DNA of 64,000 nucleotides, taken from the NCBI RefSeq assembly GCF_034521915.1, contig NZ_JAXHLU010000014.1, positions 144,764-208,763 of the forward strand, written 5' to 3'. The DNA is from Fodinibius sp034521915. GTDB taxonomy: Bacteria; Bacteroidota; Rhodothermia; Balneolales; Balneolaceae. Both the position numbers and the translations under genes were made by a program. The notes below the pieces were generated by a model, which made no database searches, was not told the DNA's origin, and saw only the letters and a list, made by a program, of their open reading frames with translations. Below, one piece after another: positions 54,589-63,319 of this stretch (positions are counted from its first letter, which is position 1; the number at the start of each line of letters is the position of its first letter).

Positions 54589-55818
54589 ATGAGTCTTACT
54601 ATCAACCTGGTTCAACTCAAGAGAAAGAAAAAGAAAGACGGCACTATACCAATTTATATTCGATTAACGGAAAACGGAAAGTCACGCTATAAAAGTACAG
54701 GTGTTGCCGTATTACCGAAATACTGGAATAAAGAACGTCAAGAGATTCGAGGATCTCATCCAAGATCAACAGTTTTTAATGATCGATTGGAAACCCAACT
54801 ATTAGAAGCAGAAAAAAAGAAGAACAAACTTAAACATGAGGATAAGTTAGATCTTGATTCCCTAAAGAATCATATAAAAGAGGAAAAGTATAATAGCTTT
54901 ATCAGTTATGCTGAACGGTACCTCGAAGAACTTGATCAAGATGATAGGTATTGGGAGCACAAGCGTTTTAAAGTGTTACTTGGTCAACTAAAAGATTTTA
55001 TAGGAAATAGGAATGTACCAATAACTAAAGTTGATGCTGGCCTGATAGAAGAATTCCAGGAATATCTTTTAACAGAGCCTAAGAATAAGGAAGGAAAAAA
55101 GGTCGGTAATAACCCAAATACCGTTCGCAGAAAATTGCGAACCTTAAAGGGAATGTTTAATAAGCTGATCAAGTCAAAAAAGATTAAACAAGATCCCTTT
55201 TTAAGTGTTGATAAAGTAAAGGAAGTTCCGGCAGATAGGACAAAACTTAGTTATGATCAAATTAAGTCTATTGAAAGTCTTAATTTAGAAAAAGATTCAT
55301 CGCTTTGGCATACAAGGAATTATTTTATGTATAGCTTTTACAATGCGGGTATTCGATTTGGTGACTTATGCACGCTTAAATGGGAAAATATTGTTGATGG
55401 GAAATTAACTTACAATATGCGAAAAACGGGTACCCAAAAGAGGATAAAACAGCGGAAGCAATCAAATAGGATATTAGATTTTTACAGAAAGAGTGATGTA
55501 GCTCCTGAAGATTATATTTTCCCCATTCTTGATGAAAAGATCACAAAACCACGAGTTTTACAGCGTAAAATTAGCAGTAAAAATGTAATTGTTAATCGGA
55601 ATTTGGATACACTTGCAAAGAAAGCAGGAATAGAAGCAAAAATAAGTTTTCACGTATCCAGACATTCATTTAGTCAATACGCTCTAGAAGAAGGATTGGA
55701 TCTTTATCAGATTTCAAAAGCGTTGGGACACAGTAAACTTAAAACGACTGAGCGTTATCTAAAGCAATTTGATGAAGAATTATTAGAGGAGGGAATGGAT
55801 AAGTTATTTGAAAAGTAA
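54589..55818 (+). CDS. Tyrosine recombinase/integrase of the element
   Basis: 409 residues from ATG 54589 (MSLTINLVQLKRKKKKDG). A Bacteroidota-type arm-binding N-terminal domain (IYIRLTENGKSRYKSTGVAV) is followed by a SAM-like core-binding domain and a catalytic domain with R (YNAGIRFGDLCTLKWENI), H-x-x-R (FHVSRHSFSQYALEEG), H (ALGHSKLKTTERYL) and the nucleophile Tyr in ERYL. It probably drives integration at the tRNA-Leu site. It lacks the extra helix segment and family features of integron IntI, so it should not be the enzyme that builds the cassette array. The longer frame from 54532 adds no family sequence. Confidence 0.92.
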   Translation: MSLTINLVQLKRKKKKDGTIPIYIRLTENGKSRYKSTGVAVLPKYWNKERQEIRGSHPRSTVFNDRLETQLLEAEKKKNKLKHEDKLDLDSLKNHIKEEKYNSFISYAERYLEELDQDDRYWEHKRFKVLLGQLKDFIGNRNVPITKVDAGLIEEFQEYLLTEPKNKEGKKVGNNPNTVRRKLRTLKGMFNKLIKSKKIKQDPFLSVDKVKEVPADRTKLSYDQIKSIESLNLEKDSSLWHTRNYFMYSFYNAGIRFGDLCTLKWENIVDGKLTYNMRKTGTQKRIKQRKQSNRILDFYRKSDVAPEDYIFPILDEKITKPRVLQRKISSKNVIVNRNLDTLAKKAGIEAKISFHVSRHSFSQYALEEGLDLYQISKALGHSKLKTTERYLKQFDEELLEEGMDKLFEK

Positions 55819-56160
55819 AAGCGTTAGAAATACGCTCACTATCGGAAAATCTGTTATCAAAATATTGCTACTATGTTAGTCAACGCTTTTTAACGCTTTT
55901 TTATAAAACTGAACGTAAATAAACGCTCTTTTAAAAAGCGTTACAATCCGTTATTAACGGATCTTTTTAAATCTATTGAATAAGCAAAAAACCTATTCCA
56001 TAAGATTTACGCTTTAAAATAAAACTGAGCGTAAAACTAACGCTTTAAGTTGTACGGAAAATTAACGCTTTTAGATTACGGGATTTTACGGGAATTAATG
56101 CTTTAATGAATTTTGATAAAGCGTACCAATGTGATTTTAATCCGTAAAAAAGCGTTTAAT
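55818..56160. repeat. Iteron-like region of AACGCTTTT repeats
   Basis: About ten copies of AACGCTTT or its complement AAAGCGTT, some with one change, lie in both orientations in 340 AT-rich bases. Examples: 55818-55825, 55882-55890, 55892-55900, 55921-55932, 55933-55942, 56034-56045 and 56062-56071. The gene-free stretch sits between the integrase and the unknown 287-residue protein. The layout resembles a replication origin, partition or regulator-binding region. Confidence 0.7.
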
Positions 56161-56242
56161 TTTAATCTGAGTAAGACAGAGAGGTTATAGCAAAGTAAAT
56201 TGATTCAAAAGAATAAACGAATTTTAAAACTTATATAGCGAA

Positions 56243-57106
56243 ATGATTAATAAAGTAATTTCCATAAATCCCAATGAAGGGGTTTCATTAAAAGTTACTA
56301 AACAAGTCATCCAATTATACGATTCAGCAGAGAAAAAGAATGGTAAAATAGTAGCCTTTAATGAGTTAAAATCTTTTGCTCTCCATTTAAAGGATGAAAG
56401 GGAAAAAGCGTTAGATTCGTTAAAGGAGAGCGAAAAATGGTTTAAAAAAGGAATAGATTTTCTGGACAAGTGGGAAAGACCATATCGAGTTGGTGAAACA
56501 ACAGAAGAGGACATGGATAAAATTAGCCAATTGGTCAATTCATATCCAAATGTATCATTAGATGATATGTGGGAAAATCATGACAAGCTAGATTCTTTTA
56601 AGCTAGGTAGCTTGCTTCATTATATTAAGGATAACGAAGAATTTATTAATGAAGTTGATTCTATTGATTTATATGGTTCAGCAATGGAGGTATATGAGAA
56701 AATATTACAATTAGATTATCTCCATCTAATGTTAAAGCGAACTGAATTCGCGATACAATTATTAGTTGAAAAGAGGTTTAGCGAAAAGTTAAGAGAGAGA
56801 GATTTTAAAAGAGGACAACAAATAGAAAATAAATCAGGATCAAAGCCTGGACCAGATACTCCAGCAAGATTAAGAAATGATATTAGGTTAGTATTAGAGA
56901 AAATTCTGGATAAAAAGAAATTTCTTAACAAAAAAGGAGATGTCATAATAAAAAGAGCTGTTGACTATGCTGCTGATAATCCAGACTTCTATAAAGAATG
57001 GATTGATGAAAAATCACCGCACAAAGATGGTGGATACAGCATAAGGCATTTGCAAACACTTTTTTCTGAAGAATATGGAGAAATGAAAAGTTCTAACTCT
57101 TCATGA
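56243..57106 (+). CDS. Element-borne protein of unknown function
   Basis: 287 residues, mostly helical and charged, no signal or membrane helix. Middle region FNELKSFALHLKDEREKALD is followed by acidic segments, and the C-terminal third is basic (GPDTPARLRNDIRLVLEKIL; RHLQTLFSEEYG). It follows the iteron-like region and precedes an HTH protein and Rep gene, so it may bind DNA or help replication. No family recognised. Base use is A-rich, unlike the chromosomal genes to the left. Confidence 0.75.
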   Translation: MINKVISINPNEGVSLKVTKQVIQLYDSAEKKNGKIVAFNELKSFALHLKDEREKALDSLKESEKWFKKGIDFLDKWERPYRVGETTEEDMDKISQLVNSYPNVSLDDMWENHDKLDSFKLGSLLHYIKDNEEFINEVDSIDLYGSAMEVYEKILQLDYLHLMLKRTEFAIQLLVEKRFSEKLRERDFKRGQQIENKSGSKPGPDTPARLRNDIRLVLEKILDKKKFLNKKGDVIIKRAVDYAADNPDFYKEWIDEKSPHKDGGYSIRHLQTLFSEEYGEMKSSNSS

Positions 57107-57190
57107 AGAAATAGCATCACTTCTTAAAATAGGTGAAAATTCTAAACTAATTGGAGTGTTCAAGAAACCGTAACCAAGAACACTTCAATT

Positions 57191-57475
57191 ATGAAACATT
57201 ATATATCATCTAAAGAAGAGCTGAATGAAACGGTTAAAAAAGCCGTAGAAGAATTATTACAAAAAGAACTTCCTTCCATACTTCGAAAAGCCAAGCGTAA
57301 AGAATGGATCAATACCAATGAGCTTATGGAGCTCACCGGCTGGTCAAGGCGTACCATCCAATATTTGAGGGATGAAAAAAGGATTCCCTTTAGCCAGGAG
57401 GGACACCGCATACTTTATCCCATGGATGGTATTGAAGAATACCTAAGAAGCAATCAGGTAAATCCCAAAGATTAG
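57191..57475 (+). CDS. Excisionase-like helix-turn-helix protein
   Basis: 94 residues. An N-terminal helix is followed by INTNELMELTGWSRRTIQYL and the winged segment RDEKRIPFSQEGHRILYPMD, the excisionase/HTH_17 layout used by many Bacteroidota mobile elements. It likely directs excision or controls the adjacent Rep gene, which starts 18 nt later. Confidence 0.85.
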   Translation: MKHYISSKEELNETVKKAVEELLQKELPSILRKAKRKEWINTNELMELTGWSRRTIQYLRDEKRIPFSQEGHRILYPMDGIEEYLRSNQVNPKD

Positions 57476-57493
57476 CTTTTAGGGTGGTTCGTT

Positions 57494-58384
57494 ATGGAGA
57501 TGAAGCATTACAGACATTTTTCTGATGCTACTATTACCCTTATAGGGAATAGTTGTCAAATAAAGGATAATATTTCAGGTCTTTCAGAAAAAGAGAAAAG
57601 ATCTATAAAGTTTTATAGAAACATGGTTGGGTTGGGTCGATTCAAGAAGGTCAACCAACCTCCTAAAAGAGAAGCTGGTGATATAAAAGGATTTTCAAGG
57701 AAATCCAGGCTTCGGCTGTTAAAAAAAACGAATAGGGTTGATCATGAAAATAAGTCTAAACCTTATTTTGTTACGCTAACCTATCCAGAACGATATCCAG
57801 TCGATCGAGAGGAGTATAAAAGTGATTTAGATACTTTTTTAAAACGGTTGAAAAGGGCGGCAGGAGATGTAGAATATCTTTGGAGGTTAGAAGCTCAAAA
57901 AAGAGGAGCACCTCATTATCACTTACTTCTTTACATAGAAAGAGATATTAACTTATCTCTTTTCAAAAAATGGGTATCACAAAATTGGTTTGAGGTTGTA
58001 CAACGAAATTGGGATATCAAAGATGGAAAACATTTAAGAGCCGGTACCAACTGTAAACGCATAAATGATTTCAGACAAGCTAGCTATTATGTATCAAAAT
58101 ATATGGCCAAAACTGATGATGAAAAGCTAAAGAACCAAGGCCGATATTGGGGAGCTTCAAGAGGTTGGGAAGATTTTATCGCTGAAGATAAGTTGGAAGG
58201 AAAAGAGCTTATCATTTTTAGACGGATTATAAGGAACTATCTTAAACGCAAGAGTCCAGCAATGGCAAGAAAGGTAGCTAGGGGCGGTAGTATTGAAATT
58301 TGGGCTCCTAAGAGCTTTATAATACGAGCTTACCTATACAGTAAGATTGCTGCTGAAGAGAATTCACCTTTTGGGAGGGGATAG
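57494..58384 (+). CDS. HUH rolling-circle replication initiator (Rep)
   Basis: 296 residues. Motif I FVTLTYPERYP (about 92-102), the HUH metal site GAPHYHLLLYIE (His141-x-His143) and motif III ASYYVSKYMAK (Tyr198/199 with Lys202 and Lys206) appear in the order of rolling-circle and phage-type Rep proteins. It should nick a double-strand origin and stay linked through a tyrosine. That makes the element able to replicate or be mobilised as a circle after excision. It is not a relaxase of a full conjugative system, as no mobilisation or type IV secretion gene is near. A terminator follows at 58418. Confidence 0.88.
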   Translation: MEMKHYRHFSDATITLIGNSCQIKDNISGLSEKEKRSIKFYRNMVGLGRFKKVNQPPKREAGDIKGFSRKSRLRLLKKTNRVDHENKSKPYFVTLTYPERYPVDREEYKSDLDTFLKRLKRAAGDVEYLWRLEAQKRGAPHYHLLLYIERDINLSLFKKWVSQNWFEVVQRNWDIKDGKHLRAGTNCKRINDFRQASYYVSKYMAKTDDEKLKNQGRYWGASRGWEDFIAEDKLEGKELIIFRRIIRNYLKRKSPAMARKVARGGSIEIWAPKSFIIRAYLYSKIAAEENSPFGRG

Positions 58385-58417
58385 GTATATCTAATTCATA
58401 AGTTAAAACAATGTTGA

Positions 58418-58454
58418 AAAAGGAGTGTGTCGAGAGATGCACTCCTTTTCTTTT
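58418..58454 (+). terminator. Terminator after the Rep gene
   Basis: AAAAGGAGTG (58418-58427) pairs with CACTCCTTTT (58440-58449), followed by CTTTTT. It marks the end of the plus-strand replication module. The remaining bases up to 58640 hold no gene I can support; a GAGAATTCTC palindrome is present. Confidence 0.85.
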
Positions 58455-58640
58455 TGGTGCATTGGAGTAAAAAATGAGTGTAAAAGAGAATTCTCAACCT
58501 TTTTCAGGGATGAATTTGATTAACGGCAAAAGGTAGGTTTGAGGTTATTTATAGAGAATAGGGCACCCCTGGGCTTGTTTATAGTCCCATAACTCACCGT
58601 TTTTGATATAATTACTTTTTGTCGTTTTAGCTAAAAATAT

Positions 58641-58741
58641 GGCTCACAACATTGCGCATAATCAGCAGGCGAAACAGTGTTGAAAATGAAAGGGAGGTAA
58701 GAGGATGGCGAGGCACGTCAGAGTTAATGCGCGGGTTAGCT
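58641..58741 (-). other. attC-like recombination site A (end of cassette 5)
   Basis: On the minus strand the site runs from AGCTAAC (R'', 58741-58735) through CCGCGCATTAAC to GTTATGCGCAATGTTG at the far end. The R'' end matches the start of cassette 5 (GTTAGCTG at 59571-59564). The right-hand core is degenerate (GTGAGCC in place of GTTRRRY), as expected at an array end. It begins 1 nt after the stop of the 253-residue gene. Confidence 0.7.
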
Positions 58742-58742
58742 G

Positions 58743-59504
58743 CTAAGTCGTACGCAATGTTTGAATTTTCATCTTTTGAACTGTTGGATTAGAGCCTATT
58801 TCCATGAGTTCTCTATGTCCCAAAACCATTACCTGATCAGAAATATCATCCTCAATTTCCTCAGGACTAGTGACAATTTTAGGATGTAATTTGGATAACC
58901 TTTTGTAATATGATTTTAGCCAACTAGTATCAAAACCCTCATCTTTGGAAATTTCTTTGTCAGCAACCTTTTTCGAATGATTACTTTTAACTTCCTCTAG
59001 GGCAGTAACAGCCTTTTCTAATTTCTCATAAGGAAATGAATTGTAAAAATAGTAATCTTTGTCTTTGTATCGTGGATCAAATGGTAACAAAGAGAATTGT
59101 AAATATAATATCAGTTCTTCGCATTCTTCATTAATAACAGCCATCTGAGGCAGCATTTTCTCTCCCAACCCTGATCCATATAGTGCTAGTCTATTGGAAA
59201 ATTTTTCTCTCTTTCTTCTTACCTCGTCAACAAAGTGATTCATAGTATTAATGGATTCAACATCCATATCATAATCTGGATCTTTTTTTAGGGCACTTCG
59301 GCAAGAATGAAATATTAAAAATACTACTAAGTGTGCTTGTTCAAATATATCTTTTCTCAATGGCGCCCATCTTTTTGAATCACGCCACGATAGAATACTA
59401 TTTATTACTACGAAAACAATAAAAAGATCGAGTAGTAAAAAGAGAAGACTGTTAATGATGTTGCCAGGGCCAATTGTACTAATTAACTCTTTAATGGTTT
59501 GCAA
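58743..59504 (-). CDS. Cassette 5: membrane protein of unknown function
   Basis: 253 residues. One N-terminal membrane helix (about 14-38, IINSLLFLLLDLFIVFVVIN) then a long helical cytoplasmic or periplasmic region (KRKREKFSNRL-like basic stretch near 95; YYKRLSKLHPKIVTSPEEIE). No known domain. It fills cassette 58647-59570 with only its stop codon before the attC, the usual cassette layout. Confidence 0.75.
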   Translation of the reverse strand: MQTIKELISTIGPGNIINSLLFLLLDLFIVFVVINSILSWRDSKRWAPLRKDIFEQAHLVVFLIFHSCRSALKKDPDYDMDVESINTMNHFVDEVRRKREKFSNRLALYGSGLGEKMLPQMAVINEECEELILYLQFSLLPFDPRYKDKDYYFYNSFPYEKLEKAVTALEEVKSNHSKKVADKEISKDEGFDTSWLKSYYKRLSKLHPKIVTSPEEIEDDISDQVMVLGHRELMEIGSNPTVQKMKIQTLRTT

Positions 59505-59564
59505 AATAACTCTCTTTTAGACTTATCTATTCTACTTTAGAAAAACTAGGTTAAAAAGACTTAC

Positions 59565-59691
59565 AGCTAACAACATTGCGCATAAGCTGCACACGCATTA
59601 CTGTTGAATTAGCAACTAACGAAAGATGGACTTTAAAACCAAGGGTGGCAAAGAATTGGCGAGGTGTGTCCGCTTAATGCGCTGGTTAGGT
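59565..59691 (-). other. attC-like recombination site B (end of cassette 4)
   Basis: 127 bp. Minus strand begins ACCTAACCAGCGCATTAA (R'' and L'' region) and ends TTATGCGCAATGTTGTTAGCT (L' and R'). Its internal sequence is closely similar to site D (shared GAATTAGCAACTAACGAAAG). Its R'' end, AGCCACCTAAC, matches the start of cassette 4 with one change. Confidence 0.85.
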
Positions 59692-59702
59692 GGCTGGGTT
59701 AT

Positions 59703-60260
59703 TTAATTTAGATAGATTCCAACTTTTAAACCTATAAGAGGGCTAGACGGCATTCCAGAAAAGAATGGTTCATCCAAATACCAGCCCAAGCCATACCCTA
59801 AAAACAAATCTAAGTGTGCTACATCACTTATCTTTCTTTGAATGCCCCAAGTAGGCCCTATCCAAAATTCATTTTGGTTGTTTATATAGTTAGGCTCACC
59901 AACACCTTGTAAATCTAATAAAGTATATAAACCGATATAATTTCCACTAAATCCAGAAATTGTTTTATTCTCTTTTGAACGTTTGTCTAAGTTGTAATAA
60001 TATCTGGGGAAAACCTGAATGTATGGATTAGAATCTTTGAGAATATCTATCCCTGAAATACCTTCTTCAAATAAATTAAACCCTGCAGCATTCATTACAG
60101 AAATTGATTTACTAATTGCCAATTCCATTTCAACTTCTATTGGGTAGGCATTGATACGAAATGATGGAGACTGATTTCTTTCATTTTCAGTTTTCTGTTG
60201 AGCCAATAGGAGGATTGGAAATAATACTAACAATAGTATAGTTGTTGAGTAGCGTTTCAT
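59703..60260 (-). CDS. Cassette 4: secreted beta-barrel-like protein
   Basis: 185 residues with a signal peptide (ILLLVLFPILLLAQ, about 8-21). The mature part has a DUF3575-like outer-membrane barrel feel (INAYPIEVEMELAISKSISV; YIGLYTLLDLQG; EFWIGPTWGIQRKI; LGYGLGWYLDEPF), ending in LIGLKVGIYLN. Probably an outer-membrane or periplasmic protein; function unknown. Its stop codon lies 11 nt before the R'' end of attC B. Confidence 0.78.
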   Translation of the reverse strand: MKRYSTTILLLVLFPILLLAQQKTENERNQSPSFRINAYPIEVEMELAISKSISVMNAAGFNLFEEGISGIDILKDSNPYIQVFPRYYYNLDKRSKENKTISGFSGNYIGLYTLLDLQGVGEPNYINNQNEFWIGPTWGIQRKISDVAHLDLFLGYGLGWYLDEPFFSGMPSSPLIGLKVGIYLN

Positions 60261-60735
60261 AAGTCTCTTGTTTTAAGGTTTATTTTTAAATTATGTAACT
60301 TGAAAATCTATTTTCTCAAATATTAATGAATAGGTCAAGCATTTTCTCGTAGCCACATAACCTAGTCTTATACGTATGAATTAATCAATATGTAGTGTAC
60401 AGATAATATTGCAAATCCTCCAATAAAGAGTTTTGAGGTTGTTATGTACGGAAATCTAAAAAAATAAAAATCAGGATGGCGAAGGTGGGGGTAGGCTATA
60501 TAAACAAGGGGGTATACTTTTCTAAAGGGCGAATTTTCAATCAATATCGCTTGGTGACCCTGGTTATTTAAAGATGGGGGTGCTTCGGGAGGTTCATTTT
60601 CGGAAGATCTGAGTTAACCTCCCATAAGAATTTTCAGAAATTATCAAAGACCATTTATCGGCAACTAATTTCTTCAATTGAAAATATTGCCTCCTACTGC
60701 CGTAACAGAGATTAATGTAAATATATTGAATAATC
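60261..60735. other. Spacer between cassettes 4 and 3; degraded attC suspected
   Basis: 475 bases without a gene. AGCCACATAAC (60351-60361) looks like the start core of cassette 4. GTTATGT (60441-60447) is the inverse of ACATAAC (60355-60361), so a 93-nt palindromic remnant of an attC is possible, but its inner L boxes do not pair convincingly. GGAGGTT/AACCTCC around 60589-60623 is an additional inverted repeat. Confidence 0.4.
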
Positions 60736-61254
60736 CTATTCGGGCTTAATAGCATTGAATCTGCCAGTAATTTTGATAAGTCCTGAATCGGGTGGGGTTA
60801 ATGTATCTGTTATACTTATTTTACCAGATATTATACCTTGCGAATAGTCCTCAATCGTAATAGTACCTGATGACAAAACATATGGAGTAAAAGGGAAGAA
60901 ACTGCTTGGACTTATGAAAAGACAATGTGAGTTTAAACCATCAAGTTCAATATTTCCACTAGAGTCCCAAGGCACATCAAAAAAAATACCATAGCCTTCG
61001 GAAAAACTGTCGGGGACAAAGGGAACTTTTCCTGCTTTAAGGTTCAAATGTAAATATTGATAATCCCTGTAATAGGTAGTTTCGTCTAAAGTGTAAGTTG
61101 CACTGCCAGATAAATTATCTTCAAAGACACCCGACGTTGACAACTCAAATTTACCGTGTTCTAGTTCATTGGTTTCAGATTCTGAAGGAGAGGAACAGTT
61201 GCTCAGAATTGTAACAAGCAATAGGAGCCTGATTACCTTGGTTGGGAATTTCAT
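60736..61254 (-). CDS. Cassette 3: lipoprotein (paralogue of the cassette 2 lipoprotein)
   Basis: 172 residues, lipobox LVTILSNCSSPS (Cys20). The mature part has a beta-rich fold with EDNLSGSATYTLDETTYY and GTITIEDYSQGIISGKISIT. The last phrase parallels GSITITEQSANLISGTLEVS in the adjacent cassette 2 protein, so the two are paralogues. Exported to the inner or outer membrane. No function is known. Confidence 0.8.
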   Translation of the reverse strand: MKFPTKVIRLLLLVTILSNCSSPSESETNELEHGKFELSTSGVFEDNLSGSATYTLDETTYYRDYQYLHLNLKAGKVPFVPDSFSEGYGIFFDVPWDSSGNIELDGLNSHCLFISPSSFFPFTPYVLSSGTITIEDYSQGIISGKISITDTLTPPDSGLIKITGRFNAIKPE

Positions 61255-61429
61255 GATGAATGAATTTAATGTTCCGCCGGCGTAATATTTCTAGCCAGAT
61301 GTAGTCTGTATTTCTATTTTCTGAAAATAATTACTCAACTGCAATTAAAAACTGCTACTGGAGCCATTATTAATTTATCTGAGCAATTTCCTATCTGCTT
61401 TTAGTGCTAATTGCAACTCAGATTTTTTC

Positions 61430-61560
61430 ACCTAACGACATTGCGCATAAGGGGCGTGCAAAACAGCGTAGAATTAGTTTTAAAATTTACTACGGAAACT
61501 GACTAAATCGAAACTGGCAGCCAACGGCGAGGCACGTCCCACTTAATGCGCTGGTTAGGT
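61430..61560 (-). other. attC-like recombination site C (end of cassette 2)
   Basis: 131 bp from ACCTAACCAGCGCATTAAG (minus strand) to TTATGCGCAATGTCGTTAGGT. The R'' end extended, CTATACCTAAC, is the exact complement of the start of cassette 2, GTTAGGTATAG. This is the match expected when a circular cassette has integrated. Confidence 0.88.
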
Positions 61561-61566
61561 ATAGTG

Positions 61567-62091
61567 TCAAAAGTTTAACGGATCATCTGTTTTTTGTGCT
61601 TTAAAATCTCCTTCTACCAATACTTTTTCTGAACCTGAAGGTATATTACTTACTTCTAGTGTTCCTGATATTAAATTAGCACTTTGCTCTGTGATAGTTA
61701 TTGAACCATAACGAATAAACATTATTTCTAAACTATTTGGAACCACATAGAGACTATTAGAATCAGAATTACCAAGGTACAACGTATTTGAAGAAGTCAT
61801 AGGCGTAACCAATAAGAGACCATAATTACTTGCAAAAGAACTGTCAGCTGAAGAGGTTCTTTTTCCACCAGTTAAGCTCAAGCGAAATTGTTTTAACGAA
61901 TCATTAAGAGTTTGAAAAGTGAACTTAGCTTCCCCATCAAATTCATTTTCAATAGCACCTGTCGTTTTAGCTACGAACGTACCCGGATCTAATTTACTAT
62001 CTCCAGAAGTAGAAGAAGATGAACAGCTGATGAGCAAAATAACTACGATTAGAGCAAAAAGTAATCTTGATGAAGTATTCATAATTGACAT
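61567..62091 (-). CDS. Cassette 2: lipoprotein (paralogue of the cassette 3 lipoprotein)
   Basis: 174 residues (Met4 is an alternative start), lipobox VVILLISCSSSS. Beta-rich: AKTTGAIENEFDGEAKFTF and GSITITEQSANLISGTLEVS. Shares the layout and C-terminal pattern of the cassette 3 lipoprotein. It fills cassette 61436-62123 and ends 6 nt before the attC. Function unknown. Confidence 0.8.
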   Translation of the reverse strand: MSIMNTSSRLLFALIVVILLISCSSSSTSGDSKLDPGTFVAKTTGAIENEFDGEAKFTFQTLNDSLKQFRLSLTGGKRTSSADSSFASNYGLLLVTPMTSSNTLYLGNSDSNSLYVVPNSLEIMFIRYGSITITEQSANLISGTLEVSNIPSGSEKVLVEGDFKAQKTDDPLNF

Positions 62092-62117
62092 GAAAAGTTT
62101 TAGTTTTGTTTAACTAT

Positions 62118-62245
62118 ACCTAACGACATTGCGCATAACCTGCGCACGCATTGATATTGAATTAGCAACTAACGAAAGAAGAGGCTTAAAACCAAGGCCA
62201 GCAAAGAATTGGCGAGGTGCGTCCGCGTTAATGCGCGGGTTAGGT
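62118..62245 (-). other. attC-like recombination site D (end of cassette 1)
   Basis: 128 bp from ACCTAACCCGCGCATTAACG to TTATGCGCAATGTCGTTAGGT on the minus strand. Its extended R'' end, AGCCACCTAAC, complements the cassette 1 start GTTAGGTGGCT (63330-63320). Sites B and D are near-identical in their central parts. Confidence 0.88.
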
Positions 62246-62247
62246 GG

Positions 62248-63300
62248 CTATTCTTTTTCTCCTCGAGTTATTGTTTTATAAAGTTTACAACCGAAAGTAG
62301 CATAAGCGATTTTGTCAGTTATAAATTGAATATTTTTTCCACATCCATCATTTTCCTCCGACTTTTGAACAGTCCAAGTTTCTCCGCCATCTTTAGTACT
62401 TAAAACAGTGCCACTACTAGTTATTGCTAAAGCATTTTGTTGGTCTAAAAAGTCAATTGCAGATATTGCATCTGATTTAGACTCCTCTTCTGTAAGGGGA
62501 TATTTGAGTGTCCATGAACTTCCACCGTCAGTGGTATAATACATATGTCTAAAATCGCCAACTACCCAACCTTCGTTATTGCTGAAAAAATAAGTATCGT
62601 AAGCAGAAGTATTTCCAAAGTTTGAAAAGAATTCGGGTAAGGAAATTTCTTGCCAAGAGCTGCCACCATCATTTGTGTTAATCATTTTTTTCGGTCCGAC
62701 TATCCAAACCAAATCTTCGTTGACTGAGTGAATTCTTTCAAAGCGAAATTCCTCGTAACCAAGATCTAGATATTGCCAACTTCCTCCTGTATTGGTTGTA
62801 TAGGCAACGGCACCAAATGGGCCAGCTGCCCAACCATTTGATTGATTAACGAAAGAAACCGTACTAACACCATAACTCGGCTCATCAGGTCCTATCATCC
62901 TGTGTGACCAACTTTGGCCTCCATCTGTTGTCTTGTGAATAACACTACCTGTTACAATTCCTGTTTGAGAATCAAAAAAATACAAATCACCTGCCCTAGT
63001 GTAATTTTCAATAAAACGAAATTCCCAATTTCTTCCACCGTCTGAAGTTAAAGCTACAAATGCTTTGTCTGGGCCGTCCCGAAAAATTGATCCTGTGGCC
63101 CAACCATTATTTTCATTCAGAAAATGTAAGTTTGTAACTCTAATTTCTTGAAAGGCCTCATCGGTTTCGAAATTTACATTCGAGTTTGATAGTACTGTAA
63201 ACCACCCAGCAGGTTCTTCGTAATTATCGTCATCACTGTTTAAAAGGCTACAGCCTCCAAGAAAAATGATTAAAACGAAAAAAATGTATTTTTTAGACAT
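62248..63300 (-). CDS. Cassette 1: YCF48/BNR-repeat lipoprotein
   Basis: 350 residues. Lipobox LIIFLGGCSLLN (Cys17), then a beta-propeller-like repeat region with five or more (T)T(D)GGxSW units: LTSDGGRNWEF, KTTDGGQSWSHR, TTNTGGSWQYL, NTNDGGSSWQEI, YTTDGGSSWTLKY and STKDGGETWTVQ. YCF48/BNR proteins bind partners or sugars outside the cell. It is the first cassette of the array, with its start 29 nt after the core site. Confidence 0.85.
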   Translation of the reverse strand: MSKKYIFFVLIIFLGGCSLLNSDDDNYEEPAGWFTVLSNSNVNFETDEAFQEIRVTNLHFLNENNGWATGSIFRDGPDKAFVALTSDGGRNWEFRFIENYTRAGDLYFFDSQTGIVTGSVIHKTTDGGQSWSHRMIGPDEPSYGVSTVSFVNQSNGWAAGPFGAVAYTTNTGGSWQYLDLGYEEFRFERIHSVNEDLVWIVGPKKMINTNDGGSSWQEISLPEFFSNFGNTSAYDTYFFSNNEGWVVGDFRHMYYTTDGGSSWTLKYPLTEEESKSDAISAIDFLDQQNALAITSSGTVLSTKDGGETWTVQKSEENDGCGKNIQFITDKIAYATFGCKLYKTITRGEKE

Positions 63301-63319
63301 ATCTCTTTTTTAGAATGTT

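Noticed and set aside
54589..55818. Tyrosine recombinase as the integron integrase IntI
   Set aside because: It has a Bacteroidota arm-binding domain, sits beside attL at the end far from the array start and lacks the IntI-type insertion; it fits the tRNA-Leu integrase better.
55818..56160. CRISPR array
   Set aside because: The repeats are short, inverted as well as direct, and unevenly spaced, with no uniform spacers or cas genes.
57494..58384. Filamentous phage (inovirus) origin of the Rep gene
   Set aside because: No Zot-like ATPase, coat or assembly genes accompany it, so a phage origin is not supported by the window.
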